A stretch of 64,000 nt of DNA from Paucibacter aquatile (GCF_002885975.1 NZ_POSP01000003.1:124001-188000), one strand, 5' to 3'. Positions 9,006-18,155 are shown, counted from the first letter of the stretch. Notes: generated by a model from the sequence alone, not told the origin. A program made the numbers and translations.

Positions 9006-9021
9006 TGGTCTGAAACTTGCT
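9006..9021 (+). promoter_or_regulatory. Candidate sigma-54 (-24/-12) promoter of the PEP-CTERM gene
   Basis: TGGTCTGAAACTTGCT has the invariant GG and GC in exact -24/-12 spacing against the TGGCACG-N4-TTGCW consensus. The downstream gene starts 50 bp later. RpoN with the PrsK/PrsR system is known to control PEP-CTERM genes in related bacteria. Confidence 0.55.
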
Positions 9022-9071
9022 GCCTTGACCCGTGCCCTATTTCACATTTCGCAGCAGAAAGCATTCCTCAG

Positions 9072-10028
9072 ATGGCACAGCAACATTTCCCAATCAAGAC
9101 CGTCAGCGCCGGGGTTCTGGCGTTCCTCTCCGGCGCCGCACTGGCCGGCCCCGTGGTGGTGGGCAATCCCAACGACGGGCAAATCACGCTCGCCGCCACC
9201 TATGCCCTGCCGGGCAACGGCAGCACGCAAGACGGCATGATCGAGAGCCCGCCCAGCACCACTGCCACCGGCGCCGACTTCTACCTGGATCGCAGCCAGG
9301 CGGAAGGTTCCGTGTTCTTCCATACCTATGGAGATGCCGGTGCCACCAGCTATTTCGGCGCCCGCGTGACCGGTACGGGCAACTTCAGCGCCACCACCAG
9401 CACCCGCTACAGCCGCACCTTCACCAACACCACCGGTGTGGCCCAGCTGTTCAATTTCTCTTTCCATGTGGACAGCGGTGAAACCTCGATCAACGGCACC
9501 GGCCTGGGCTTCGCCGACCTGCTGCTGCAAGTGAGCAAGAACGGTCAGGCCATTGCCCGCGACCGCACCACCCGCAGCCAGGACATCAACGGCAACCAGA
9601 GCTGCGTCAGCGACGATCTGGGCAGCCTGGGCGGCTATATGGATTGCGCCAGCAGCTATGCCAATGACGCCAACTTCAATGTCAGCCTGGGCATGATCGG
9701 CGCCGGTGAAAGCTTCACCCTGGACTACGACATCATCGCCACGGTCAGCGGCGACCTCGCCAGCGACGGCGGTGGCGGTTACGGCGATTGCCCGACCCTG
9801 GCTGCCAAGGGCGATGGCCCAGTCGCGCTGTGGGAATGTGGTGGCGGCGGCGCCGGTTCGGCCACGGCGCGCTCGGGTGACCCCTTCAGCTGGGGCAATC
9901 CGGCCAATTTCCACATCGGCCCCACGGCCAACATCCCCGAGCCCAGCTCGCTGGCCCTGCTGGGTCTGAGCCTGGCTGGCCTCGCGGCCACCAGCCGCCG
10001 CAAGAAGGGCGGTCAAGCTCAAGACTGA
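9072..10028 (+). CDS. PEP-CTERM sorting-domain exported protein
   Basis: A 318-residue protein with a signal peptide (VSAGVLAFLSGAALAGP) and a Thr/Ser/Gly-rich beta-type body. It ends in a textbook PEP-CTERM tail: IPEPSSLALLGLSLAGLAA, then the basic cluster SRRKKGG. Such proteins are processed by exosortase EpsH-type enzymes and tied to extracellular polysaccharide and floc formation. No exosortase lies in this window. Two glycosyltransferases follow 135 bp downstream after a hairpin. The body resembles no family I can name. Confidence 0.88.
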   Translation: MAQQHFPIKTVSAGVLAFLSGAALAGPVVVGNPNDGQITLAATYALPGNGSTQDGMIESPPSTTATGADFYLDRSQAEGSVFFHTYGDAGATSYFGARVTGTGNFSATTSTRYSRTFTNTTGVAQLFNFSFHVDSGETSINGTGLGFADLLLQVSKNGQAIARDRTTRSQDINGNQSCVSDDLGSLGGYMDCASSYANDANFNVSLGMIGAGESFTLDYDIIATVSGDLASDGGGGYGDCPTLAAKGDGPVALWECGGGGAGSATARSGDPFSWGNPANFHIGPTANIPEPSSLALLGLSLAGLAATSRRKKGGQAQD

Positions 10029-10062
10029 GCCACCCCTGGGATCAGCCAGAGCCTTTGAGATC

Positions 10063-10084
10063 GAGGCTTCCTGAGGGAAGCCTC
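10063..10084 (+). terminator. Hairpin after the PEP-CTERM gene
   Basis: A nine-base stem GAGGCTTCC / GGAAGCCTC with a four-base loop lies 35 bp past the stop. A second hairpin, GGCGCC-TCCG-GGCGCC (10101-10116), follows. No T run directly follows the first stem, so this is only a likely terminator. Confidence 0.5.
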
Positions 10085-10162
10085 GCGCTCTTTCAAGCGC
10101 GGCGCCTCCGGGCGCCGTGTCTGTCTTCGCAAAGTTTTTTGTCGGTGTGGAGTGATCGGTCG

Positions 10163-11398
10163 ATGGCCACTGTTGTGATTGCCTGGGAGCTGGGCGGGGA
10201 CTACGGCCATCTGGCGCGCCTCCTGCCTTTGGCCCAGGCCTTGCGGTCCCAGGGCCATCGCCCGGTGTTTGTGGTCAGAGACCTGCTCGGCGCCGAAGCC
10301 CTGTTGCAACCCCATGGCTTCACGGCCTTGCAAGCACCCTTGTGGCTGGGCCGCCTGACGCAACTGCCCAGCCCCATCAGCTATGCCGAGTTGCTGATGC
10401 CAGCTGGCTTTCTCAAGCCGCAGGCCCTGACCGGCATCTGCCGGGCCTGGCGGCAGCTGTGGCAGCTGTTGAAACCCGACTTGCTGGTGCTGGACCACGC
10501 ACCGACCGCCTTGCTGGCCAGCCGCGGCCTCGGCCTGCCCCGCCTGCATTTTGGCGATGGGTTCTGCATCCCGCCGGCCCGCCACCCTTTGCCTCAGTTC
10601 GCCTGGTGGCAGCCGGCCCTTGGCGCGCGTTTGGCCGATTCCGAAGCCCATGTCCTGGGCCATGCCAACCGGGTGCTGGCCGCCCTGGGTGAACCACCGC
10701 TGAAGACGCTGGCCCACTTGTTCGACGTGGAGGCGCAAGCGCTGTGCAGCTTTGAAGCGCTGGACCCCTATCCGCCCGCGCTGCGTGCGGCTGAGACCGC
10801 GCGACTGGGTCCGGTGTTCTTGCTGAACCAGGGCCGAAGCCCGGCCTGGCCCAAGGTGCCCGGCCCGCGCATCTTCGCCTATCTGAAGCCGGGCTATGCC
10901 CCCTTGGAGACGGTCTTGCAGGCCCTCCACCGCATGCCCGCCTCTTGCCTGGTGCATGTGCCCGGCGTGGCCCGCAAAACCCTGGACCAGCACAGCCATG
11001 GAACGGTGCACATCAGTGCCGAGCCGCTGGCCATGGCTGAGGTCAGCGCGCAGTGCGATCTGGCCTTGTGCCACGGCGGCGCCGGCACCACGGCCTTGAT
11101 GTTGCTGGCCGGCAAACCGCTGGCCCTGCTGCCCATGCAAACCGAGCAATGGATGAGCGCCCACCGCCTGCAGACCCAAGGCCTTGCCGCCGGTCTGTTG
11201 ATCGACGAGGTCGGGCGACTGCCTCAGCTCTTGCAGCATGTCTTGACGGAGCCGCGTTACCGGCTGGCCGCGCAAGCTTTTGCCGAAGCTCACCGCAGCT
11301 ACCGTCAGGAGGACACCGTCGCCACCGTCCTGGCTCAGTGCCAGGCCCTGCTGGCCGCACAGGCCACCCGCCCTTCTTGCGGCGAAGGCCTCCCATGA
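10163..11398 (+). CDS. GT1/UGT-like glycosyltransferase
   Basis: A 411-residue protein with a GT-B fold. The N-terminal part, GGDYGHLARLLPLAQALRSQGHRPVFVV, is the acceptor-side Rossmann domain. The C-terminal donor site shows LALCHGGAGTTALMLLAGKPLALLPMQTEQ, the UDP-sugar-binding motif of MurG/UGT-like enzymes. The start at ATG 10163 (MATVVIAWELGGDYGH) fits the family. It overlaps the next glycosyltransferase by ATGA, forming a two-gene unit. The acceptor is unknown; the link to the neighbouring PEP-CTERM gene is only contextual. Confidence 0.8.
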   Translation: MATVVIAWELGGDYGHLARLLPLAQALRSQGHRPVFVVRDLLGAEALLQPHGFTALQAPLWLGRLTQLPSPISYAELLMPAGFLKPQALTGICRAWRQLWQLLKPDLLVLDHAPTALLASRGLGLPRLHFGDGFCIPPARHPLPQFAWWQPALGARLADSEAHVLGHANRVLAALGEPPLKTLAHLFDVEAQALCSFEALDPYPPALRAAETARLGPVFLLNQGRSPAWPKVPGPRIFAYLKPGYAPLETVLQALHRMPASCLVHVPGVARKTLDQHSHGTVHISAEPLAMAEVSAQCDLALCHGGAGTTALMLLAGKPLALLPMQTEQWMSAHRLQTQGLAAGLLIDEVGRLPQLLQHVLTEPRYRLAAQAFAEAHRSYRQEDTVATVLAQCQALLAAQATRPSCGEGLP

Positions 11399-12501
11399 AG
11401 CCCCGCGTGCTCATGGTGACGCGCATCCCTTTCTGGCGCATGGGTGCCGGCGAACGCACCCGGGTTCTGGCCATGGTGTGGCTGCTGGGAGCCCATTGCC
11501 AGCTCAGCCTGCTCTACCTGGGCTCGCTGAGCGCGCAAGAGCGACAGCTCCTGGCACGTCTGCGCGTGCAGGCCGAGCTCCATGACGTGGATGCTGCGGC
11601 GCCTGGCCTGCAGGGCGAAGCCGCCGAACGGGCGCGATTCCAGCAGATCTGCGCCAGCCAGCGCTTCGATGCCTGCATCTTCCAACGTCTCAGCGTGCAT
11701 GGTTTGCGTGATCTGCTGCCGCAAGGCGTGGCCGCCGTCTTGGATACCCATGACCTGGAGAGTCAGGCCGCCGCCTCACGCCGGGCGCAGGGCGTCGCGG
11801 CGCACACCCGCTTGAGCTGGGAGCAGGAGCTGGCGCTTTTCAGCCGCTACCAGCGCGTGTTGTTGATTCAATCGGAGGACCATGCGCGGGTACAAGCAGC
11901 CCTGGGTGAGCGCGCCTTGCTGGCGCCGCACCCGGTGCAGTTCGCGGCCTTGCCGATGCAGGCGAAGCGCCGCCACCTGGGGCTGATCGGCAGCGACTGG
12001 TCGGCCAATCTGCATGGCATGGACTGGTTCGCCGACCAAGTCTGGCCCCATCTGGGCACCCGGGTGGCTGGCATCGAACTCCACCTCTTCGGCTGGCTGA
12101 GCGAGCGTTGGCGGCCGGAGTTCACCGGCTTCCATCGCCACGGCTTTGTGGCCGACTTCAAGCAGGCCTGGGGTGGCATCGACGTCGCCATCAACCCGGT
12201 GCGCTGGGGTGCCGGGCTCAAGATCAAAAGCGTGGAAGCCCTGGGCCATGGTCTGCCCCTGGTCAGCACGCTGGAGGGCGCGCGCGGCCTGCCCGAGGAC
12301 GGCGGCCAGGCCCTGGTCCGCTGCGACGATCCGCTCATGTTCGCCGAGGCCTGCGCACGTTTGCTTGAAGACAGCGGGGCCCGCGCCGCCATGGGCATGG
12401 CCGCCCATGCCTATGCCCGACAGCACTTTTCGCCCCAGGTGTGTTTCGAGCCCTTGCTGCGCTGGCTGCAACAGCGAGCACAGCAAGGGCGAGCTGCCTG
12501 A
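11395..12501 (+). CDS. GT4-like glycosyltransferase
   Basis: A 368-residue GT-B glycosyltransferase starting MKPRVLMVTRIPFWRMGAGERTR. The C-terminal half has the GT4 pattern LHLFGWLSERWRPEF...HGFVADFKQAWGGIDVAINPVRWGAGLKIKSVEAL, where the G-K-E area binds the nucleotide sugar. It is translationally coupled to the preceding glycosyltransferase. The sugar and acceptor are unknown. It converges on dedA with a 2-bp gap. Confidence 0.8.
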   Translation: MKPRVLMVTRIPFWRMGAGERTRVLAMVWLLGAHCQLSLLYLGSLSAQERQLLARLRVQAELHDVDAAAPGLQGEAAERARFQQICASQRFDACIFQRLSVHGLRDLLPQGVAAVLDTHDLESQAAASRRAQGVAAHTRLSWEQELALFSRYQRVLLIQSEDHARVQAALGERALLAPHPVQFAALPMQAKRRHLGLIGSDWSANLHGMDWFADQVWPHLGTRVAGIELHLFGWLSERWRPEFTGFHRHGFVADFKQAWGGIDVAINPVRWGAGLKIKSVEALGHGLPLVSTLEGARGLPEDGGQALVRCDDPLMFAEACARLLEDSGARAAMGMAAHAYARQHFSPQVCFEPLLRWLQQRAQQGRAA

Positions 12502-12503
12502 AA

Positions 12504-13142
12504 TCAGGCCTGCTGCTTGGCCCGCAATCCGCCGACGATGGCCAACAGACCTGGGATCAGGATCATGGCCCAGATGATCTTGGAGAAATTGGCCTGCACC
12601 CAGGCGAGGTTGCCAAAGGCATAGCCCAGTAAGGTGATGCCCAGCACCCAGATCAGGGCACCGATGATGTTGTAGGCGCTGAACTTGGCGCGGCTCATGG
12701 CCGCCACGCCGGCCACAAAGGGCGCAAAGGTGCGCACAAAAGGCATGAAGCGCGCCAGCACGATGGTGATGCCGCCGTGGCGCTCGTAGAACGCATGGGC
12801 CGCATCGAAGGCGCGCCGGTTGAAAAAGCGCGACTGCTCCCACTGAAACACCTTGGGCCCGAAGTAGCGACCGATCATGTAGTTGCACTGGTCGCCCAGA
12901 ATGGCCGCCACCAGCATCACCACCAGGACCAGGGGCAGGCTGATCAGGCCAGCACCGCACAAGGCCCCGACAACAAACAGCAGCGAGTCGCCAGGAAGAA
13001 AAGGCATCACGACAACGCCGGTCTCCACGAACAGGATCACAAACAGCAGCGCATAGACCCAGGCGCCATAGCTGGCCACGAAGGCGGCAATGTGTTTGTC
13101 CACATGGACGATGAAGTCGATCAAGAAGGTGAGCAGTTCCAT
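12504..13142 (-). CDS. DedA family membrane protein
   Basis: A 212-residue inner-membrane protein of the DedA/SNARE-associated family. Signature segments are FVETGVVVMPFLPGDSLLFVVGAL, GDQCNYMIGRYFG and FYERHGGITIVLARFMPFVRTFAPFVAGVAAM, with the essential E/D in FxxE and PGDS and the two functional R residues in ARFMPFVRT. DedA proteins are implicated in lipid-carrier (undecaprenyl phosphate) or phospholipid flipping. The start is ATG 13142. Confidence 0.92.
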   Translation of the reverse strand: MELLTFLIDFIVHVDKHIAAFVASYGAWVYALLFVILFVETGVVVMPFLPGDSLLFVVGALCGAGLISLPLVLVVMLVAAILGDQCNYMIGRYFGPKVFQWEQSRFFNRRAFDAAHAFYERHGGITIVLARFMPFVRTFAPFVAGVAAMSRAKFSAYNIIGALIWVLGITLLGYAFGNLAWVQANFSKIIWAMILIPGLLAIVGGLRAKQQA

Positions 13143-13166
13143 GGCGGCGCATTATGGGGCCGCCAT
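13141..13166. promoter_or_regulatory. Inverted repeat over the dedA start
   Basis: ATGGCGGC (13141-13148) and GCCGCCAT (13159-13166) can pair and overlap the dedA initiation codon. The remaining 13,167-13,377 contains only short direct repeats (GCGCTCATGGC twice) and no gene that I can see. Confidence 0.35.
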
Positions 13167-13377
13167 GTGGCGCGCTCATGGCGCGCTCATGGCGTTCACA
13201 TGGTGCACTGAACGCGCGCAGGGGGCAGGTGGTGAGGCAGTGGTCTTCCAACCCCAGGGCCTGCGTGCTCGGCCCACCGGCGCTCGCGCCAGGCGCACAA
13301 GCGGCATCACAGCAAGCCTCAGAACGCCGCAGCTCGGCCAGAATGCCCATCCGTCCCTTGATCGTCACGAGCCTGCC

Positions 13378-14205
13378 ATGACTACTTCCGTCACTTTTCA
13401 GGTACCAGGTGCCCGACTGCCCGCACACCTGCAGCGCCACCCAAGCTCCGAGTTGCCGCCGCTGGTGTTCTTGCATGCAGGTGTCTGCGATCACCGGCTC
13501 TGGCTGGCCCAGCTCGAGACCTTTGCCGCCGAGCGCACGGTGCTGGCCTATGACCGGCGCGGCTACGGCGGCGTGGAGATCGAACAGGCGGCGCCGTTCT
13601 CTCACCTGGCCGATCTGTGGGCCGTGATGGACGCCGCGGGCTTGTCTCGCGCCGTGCTGGTGGGCTGCTCCTTGGGCGGGCGCCTGGCGCTGGAGGCGGC
13701 GCTCGATCGCCCCGAGCGCGTGGCCGGTCTTTTTTTGGTGGCGCCGGCGGTCAATGGCGTCCCGGCACCGGAACTCGACGCGCAGGAACAGGCCATGGAC
13801 GCGGCAGCCGATGCCGCCTACGAAGCCGGCGATCTCGCTGCCGCCAACGAAGCCCTGGCCGCCCTCTGGCTGGATGGCCCGAGCAGCCCGGCCGGTCGCG
13901 TCAGCGGCGCGGCACGCGCGCTCTTCCTCGACATGGACGATCGCATGCTGCGCGCCACGCCGCCGGGCACAGCCCTCGAAGCCGAACCCAGCTGGCCGCG
14001 GCTGGAGCAGATCAGCGCCCCGACCGAGCTGCTCTGGGGCGATCTGGATCTGGGCTACTTCTTCCCACGCTGCGAGGCCATGGTGGCACGCATCCCGGGT
14101 GCTCGCGGCACGGTCATGCCGGGCGTGGCCCACCTGCCCTCGCTGGAGGCGCCCGAGGCTTTCAACACGGCTTTGGCGGCCTTTCTGGCCGGCCTGCCCG
14201 GCTGA
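13378..14205 (+). CDS. Alpha/beta-fold hydrolase
   Basis: A 275-residue protein with the core alpha/beta hydrolase pattern. It has FLHAGVCDHRLW (oxyanion region, HA instead of the more usual HG), the nucleophile elbow VGCSLGGRLAL (Ser in G-C-S-L-G) and a late PGVAHLPSLEAPEAFN with the catalytic His. A likely acid is the Asp in LLWGDLDLGYF. The substrate is unknown. The ATG at 13378 is used because upstream in-frame sequence reads over the dedA promoter region. mutL starts 28 bp downstream. Confidence 0.82.
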   Translation: MTTSVTFQVPGARLPAHLQRHPSSELPPLVFLHAGVCDHRLWLAQLETFAAERTVLAYDRRGYGGVEIEQAAPFSHLADLWAVMDAAGLSRAVLVGCSLGGRLALEAALDRPERVAGLFLVAPAVNGVPAPELDAQEQAMDAAADAAYEAGDLAAANEALAALWLDGPSSPAGRVSGAARALFLDMDDRMLRATPPGTALEAEPSWPRLEQISAPTELLWGDLDLGYFFPRCEAMVARIPGARGTVMPGVAHLPSLEAPEAFNTALAAFLAGLPG

Positions 14206-14232
14206 GGCACGGGGCCTTCTTACAATAGCGGC

Positions 14233-16257
14233 ATGGATGTTTCCACCCCCGAGTCTTCTCCCTCCTCTGCTGCGCCCGCCCCCGACAGCCCCGCTCCGGC
14301 GGCCCCTCGCCGCGCCATCCGCGAGCTCCCCGATGAACTGATCAGCCAGATCGCCGCCGGCGAGGTGGTGGAGCGGCCGGCCTCGGTTGTTCGCGAGCTG
14401 GTGGACAACGCCCTGGACGCAGGCGCCAGCCAGATCCAGGTCAAGCTGATGGCGGGCGGCGTGCGCGCCATCGTGGTGGAGGACGATGGTCTGGGCATCC
14501 CCGCCGAAGAGCTGCCCCTGGCGCTCAAGCGCCACGCCACCAGCAAGATCCGCTCGCTGGAGGAGCTGGAATCGGTCGCCACCATGGGCTTCCGCGGCGA
14601 GGCTCTGGCCGCCATTTCCTCGGTGGCCGAGATGTCGGTGGCCAGCCGCTTTGCCGGTGCCGCCCATGCCCACCGTCTGGATGCGCGCTCGGGCGAGCTG
14701 GTGCCCGCTGCCCGCTCGCGCGGCACCAGCGTCGAGGTGCGCGAGCTGTTCTTCAGCACCCCGGCCCGCCGCAAATTCCTGAAAACCGACGCCACCGAGC
14801 TGGCCCATTGCTTGGAATCGGTGCGCCGCCACGCCCTGGCCCGGCCCGATGTCGGCTTCACCGTCTGGCACGAAGGCAAGCTGGTCGAGCAATGGCGCGC
14901 CGGCAGCTCGGAAGCGCGCCTGGCCGATGTGCTCGGTGACGAATTCATGGCCGAGAGCCGGCCGGTCTATGCCGAGAACGGCCCGCTGCGCATCTACGGC
15001 CGCGCCGGCCTGCCCGAGGCGGCGCGCAGCCGCGCCGACATGCAGTACGTCTACGTCAACGGCCGCTATGTGCGCGACAAGCTGATCGCCCACGGCATCC
15101 GCTCCGCCTACGAGGACGTGCTGCACGGCCACCGCCAGCCCTGCTATGTGCTCTTCATCGAGATCGCCCCGGACCGGGTCGATGTCAATGTGCACCCGAC
15201 CAAGATCGAGGTCCGCTTCCGCGACGGCCGCGAGGTGCACCAGCGCGTGCGCTATGCCGTGCAGGACGCGCTGGCCACCTCGCGTTCAGCGGAAGTCGCG
15301 TCACCAGCGGCTGGCGACGCCGAGCCGCCGACCGTTCGCACCGCGCCGGGCAGCACCCCCGCCTGGTTCCAGCCTGCTCAACACGCCGCAAGCCAGCAGG
15401 CCGCTGAGGCCAGCCCGCCGCTCTACGCGGGCACGCCCAGCTGGCGCAGCAACAAGCAGGCCTCGCTGGGCCTGGCCGAGGTGGCCACGCTCTACGGCCA
15501 GACGGCACCGGCCTTCAGCTACAGCACGGCCAGCCATGCCAATGCCAATGCCAACGCCAATGCCAACGCCAATGCCAACGCTGATGCCGAGCCCGCAAGA
15601 CCTGACCCCGCACCCGTGGGGCCCAACGCCGACGCCCTGGCTGTTCGCAGCGGCACGCCCCTGCCCGAGCACGACTGGCCCCTGGGCCGGGCGATTGCCC
15701 AGATCCAGGGCGTTTATGTGCTGGCCGAGAACGCCCAGGGCCTGGTCATCGTCGACATGCATGCGGCCCACGAGCGCGTAGTCTACGAGCGGCTCAAGGC
15801 CAGCCTGGGTGCGGCGGCGATTGAATCGCAGCCGCTCCTGATCCCCGTCACCTTCGCCGCCACGGCCCAGGAGATCGCCACGGCCGAGGCGCACGCCGAG
15901 GCCCTGCAGCGCCTGGGCCTCGATGTGGCGCCGCTCTCGGCCAAGATGCTGGCGGTGCGCGCGCGCCCGGCGGCCCTGGCCGGCGGTGATGTGGTCGAGC
16001 TGGCCCGAGGCGTGCTGGCCGAGCTGGCGCAGTTCGATGCCAGCCATGCCATCGAGCGCGCCCAGCACGAAATCCTGGCCACCATGGCCTGCCACGGCGC
16101 GGTTCGGGCCAACCGCCAGCTCAGTCTGGACGAAATGAATGCCTTGTTGCGCGATATGGAGCGCACCGAACGCGCCGATCAATGCAATCATGGGCGACCG
16201 ACCTGGCGCCAGCTCAGCATGCGTGAGCTGGACGCGCTCTTCCTGCGCGGGCGCTGA
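14233..16257 (+). CDS. mutL: DNA mismatch repair protein MutL
   Basis: A 674-residue MutL. The N-terminal GHKL ATPase has ELVDNALDAGAS, EDDGLGI, RHATSKI and GFRGEALAAISSVAEM; the transducer domain runs to about 345. A long linker carries an (Asn-Ala)n run, followed by a C-terminal dimerisation/endonuclease domain. The latter shows DMHAAHERVVYE (the metal-binding DQHA(X)2E(X)4E motif with M for Q), ACHGAVRANR and CNHGRPT, so it is an endonuclease-type MutL as in bacteria without MutH. mutL, tsaE-amiC and miaA form a widely conserved group, here spread out. Confidence 0.95.
   Translation: MDVSTPESSPSSAAPAPDSPAPAAPRRAIRELPDELISQIAAGEVVERPASVVRELVDNALDAGASQIQVKLMAGGVRAIVVEDDGLGIPAEELPLALKRHATSKIRSLEELESVATMGFRGEALAAISSVAEMSVASRFAGAAHAHRLDARSGELVPAARSRGTSVEVRELFFSTPARRKFLKTDATELAHCLESVRRHALARPDVGFTVWHEGKLVEQWRAGSSEARLADVLGDEFMAESRPVYAENGPLRIYGRAGLPEAARSRADMQYVYVNGRYVRDKLIAHGIRSAYEDVLHGHRQPCYVLFIEIAPDRVDVNVHPTKIEVRFRDGREVHQRVRYAVQDALATSRSAEVASPAAGDAEPPTVRTAPGSTPAWFQPAQHAASQQAAEASPPLYAGTPSWRSNKQASLGLAEVATLYGQTAPAFSYSTASHANANANANANANANADAEPARPDPAPVGPNADALAVRSGTPLPEHDWPLGRAIAQIQGVYVLAENAQGLVIVDMHAAHERVVYERLKASLGAAAIESQPLLIPVTFAATAQEIATAEAHAEALQRLGLDVAPLSAKMLAVRARPAALAGGDVVELARGVLAELAQFDASHAIERAQHEILATMACHGAVRANRQLSLDEMNALLRDMERTERADQCNHGRPTWRQLSMRELDALFLRGR
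15535..15588. repeat. Hexanucleotide repeat in the mutL linker
   Basis: About nine in-frame AAYGCC units (12-bp period AATGCCAACGCC) encode a run of Asn-Ala in the disordered linker. Copy-number change would alter linker length without a frameshift. Confidence 0.85.
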
Positions 16258-16343
16258 GCCCCCTCGCTGGCGCCCAGTGCGCGCGAGGGCTCGCTTTTCC
16301 TTGACTTTCTTTCTCTCTTTTTCGACGGAACCCCGGAGGCATC

Positions 16344-18155
16344 ATGGCCACTTTGAAACTCAACAAGAAGACTGCAGGCCCGCCCGGTTCCGGCAACAAA
16401 CGCAATGCCGATGGCGAGCGCCGCGCGCCCATCCGCGGCAAGGGCGTGTCTCGCCCGCGCCAAAGCCTGGAAGCCGCCAAGGCCGAGCGCGAGCAGCGCC
16501 AGGCCCAGTTCGAACAACGCGAGCAAAACAAAGCGCAGCGCCGCAGCGACACAGACCGCCCGCGTGCTGAGCGGCCGAGCGGCTCCGGTGGCCCTGGCGG
16601 GCGCCCGGGTGGTCGCCCTGATTCGCGCCCTGATGCGCGCCCCGGTGGCCCGGGTCAACGCCCGCCGGCACGCGATGGCTGGCGCAACGAAGGCCCGCGA
16701 TTCGAGAGCCGGCATGAGGGCCGGAGCGAAGGCCGCGGTGACGGACGAAATGAGGGCCGCAACGAGGGACGCTTCGACCATCGAGGCGACAACCGAGGCG
16801 ACAACCGTTTCGACAACCGCTCTGCCCCCCGTTACGAGGGTCGCCCCGACCCGCGCCGCGACGGCGGCGGCCGACCCGAGTTCCGTGATGCACGCGATCC
16901 ACGGGACTCACGGGACGCGCAGCGCCCGCGTTACGAGGACCGCCGCCCCGGTTTCGGCCAGGCGCCGCAAGGCCCGCGCCGCCACCCCGATGAGCGCGGC
17001 GCCCCGGGCCCGCGCGAAGACCGTTGGCAAGGCCAGCGCCCCAGCTACGCCCAGGAGCCGCGCCGCGAAAGTGGTGGCTTTGGCGGCCCACGCGGCGAGC
17101 CCCGCGGCGGTTACCGAGACAGCTACCGAGACAGCACCCGAGAAGGCTACCGTGACGCCCCGCGCGAGAACCAGCGCCCGGGCAGCAACGAGGCTCGGCC
17201 CGAGTTCGCCCGCCAGGACCAGCGCCGCCACAGCGGCGGCCCTGGCTACAACACCCCCCGGCCCAGCGCGCAAACCCGCGCCGGCGAACAGCTGCCCGCG
17301 CATCTGCGCGAAGCAGCGGCCAAGCTGCGCCGCCAGCTGGACGAGGGCGATGACGGTGACGACCGCGACGAGGTCTTGGTCGACGCCAACAGCGAAGGCG
17401 TGCGCCTGTCCAAGCAGATGGGCGTGCTCGGCCTGGCCTCGCGCCGCGAAGCCGATGAATGGATCGCCGCCGGCTGGGTGCGCGTGGACGGCAAGCTGGC
17501 CGTGCTGGGCCAGCGCGTCAAGCCCGATGCCAAGATCGAGGTCGACCCGCTGGCCCACAAGGAGCAGGCCAAGCGCGTCACCATCCTGCTGCACAAGCCC
17601 ATCGGCTATGTCTCCGGCCAGGCCGAAGACGGCTACGAGCCCGCCTCGGTGCTAATCAAGTCCGATGCGCAGTGGAGCGAAGACAGCTCGGGCATCAAGT
17701 ACCACATCGGCCACAGTCGCGGTCTGGCCCCGGCCGGGCGCCTGGACATCGACTCCACCGGCCTGCTGGTGCTGACCCAGGACGGCCGCATCGCCAAGCT
17801 GCTGATCGGCGAGGATTCGACGGTCGAGAAGGAATACCTGGTGCGTGTCGAGTACCAGGGCCGCAACGGCGTCAAGAGCGAAGACGGCCGCCTGCCGGCC
17901 GAAGACCTGGCCCTGCTCAACCATGGCCTCGAGCTGGACGGCGTGCAGCTGAAGCCGGCCAAGGTCAGCTGGCAGAACGAAGACCAGCTGCGCTTTGTGC
18001 TGCGCGAAGGCCGCAAGCGCCAGATCCGCCGCATGTGCGAGCTGGTCGGCCTCAAGGTGGTGGGCCTCAAGCGCGTGCGCATCGGCCGCATCAATCTGGG
18101 CAATCTGCCGGTCGGCCAGTGGCGCTTCCTGACCCCCTGGGAGCGTTTCGACTGA
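16344..18155 (+). CDS. RluF-like 23S rRNA pseudouridine synthase with long disordered N-terminus
   Basis: 603 residues. The first about 335 are an Arg/Gly/Asp/Pro-rich disordered region with short repeats (EGRNEGR, RGDNRGDNRFDNR, YRDSYRDSTREGYRD). An S4 RNA-binding domain follows (VRLSKQMGVLGLASRREADEWIAAGWV), then an RsuA/RluB/E/F catalytic domain with the Asp motif APAGRLDIDSTGLLVLTQDG, EKEYLVRV and GRKRQIRRMCELVGLKV. The last segment and the QWRFLTP end are closest to RluF (23S U2604). GGAG precedes the ATG. It overlaps miaA by one base. Confidence 0.85.
   Translation: MATLKLNKKTAGPPGSGNKRNADGERRAPIRGKGVSRPRQSLEAAKAEREQRQAQFEQREQNKAQRRSDTDRPRAERPSGSGGPGGRPGGRPDSRPDARPGGPGQRPPARDGWRNEGPRFESRHEGRSEGRGDGRNEGRNEGRFDHRGDNRGDNRFDNRSAPRYEGRPDPRRDGGGRPEFRDARDPRDSRDAQRPRYEDRRPGFGQAPQGPRRHPDERGAPGPREDRWQGQRPSYAQEPRRESGGFGGPRGEPRGGYRDSYRDSTREGYRDAPRENQRPGSNEARPEFARQDQRRHSGGPGYNTPRPSAQTRAGEQLPAHLREAAAKLRRQLDEGDDGDDRDEVLVDANSEGVRLSKQMGVLGLASRREADEWIAAGWVRVDGKLAVLGQRVKPDAKIEVDPLAHKEQAKRVTILLHKPIGYVSGQAEDGYEPASVLIKSDAQWSEDSSGIKYHIGHSRGLAPAGRLDIDSTGLLVLTQDGRIAKLLIGEDSTVEKEYLVRVEYQGRNGVKSEDGRLPAEDLALLNHGLELDGVQLKPAKVSWQNEDQLRFVLREGRKRQIRRMCELVGLKVVGLKRVRIGRINLGNLPVGQWRFLTPWERFD

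Noticed and set aside
11776..15240. A 1,154-codon open frame on the minus strand
   Set aside because: It lies over the glycosyltransferase, dedA, hydrolase and mutL genes. The translation is low-complexity (His/Gln/Gly/Ala-rich), the usual product of GC-biased antisense frames.
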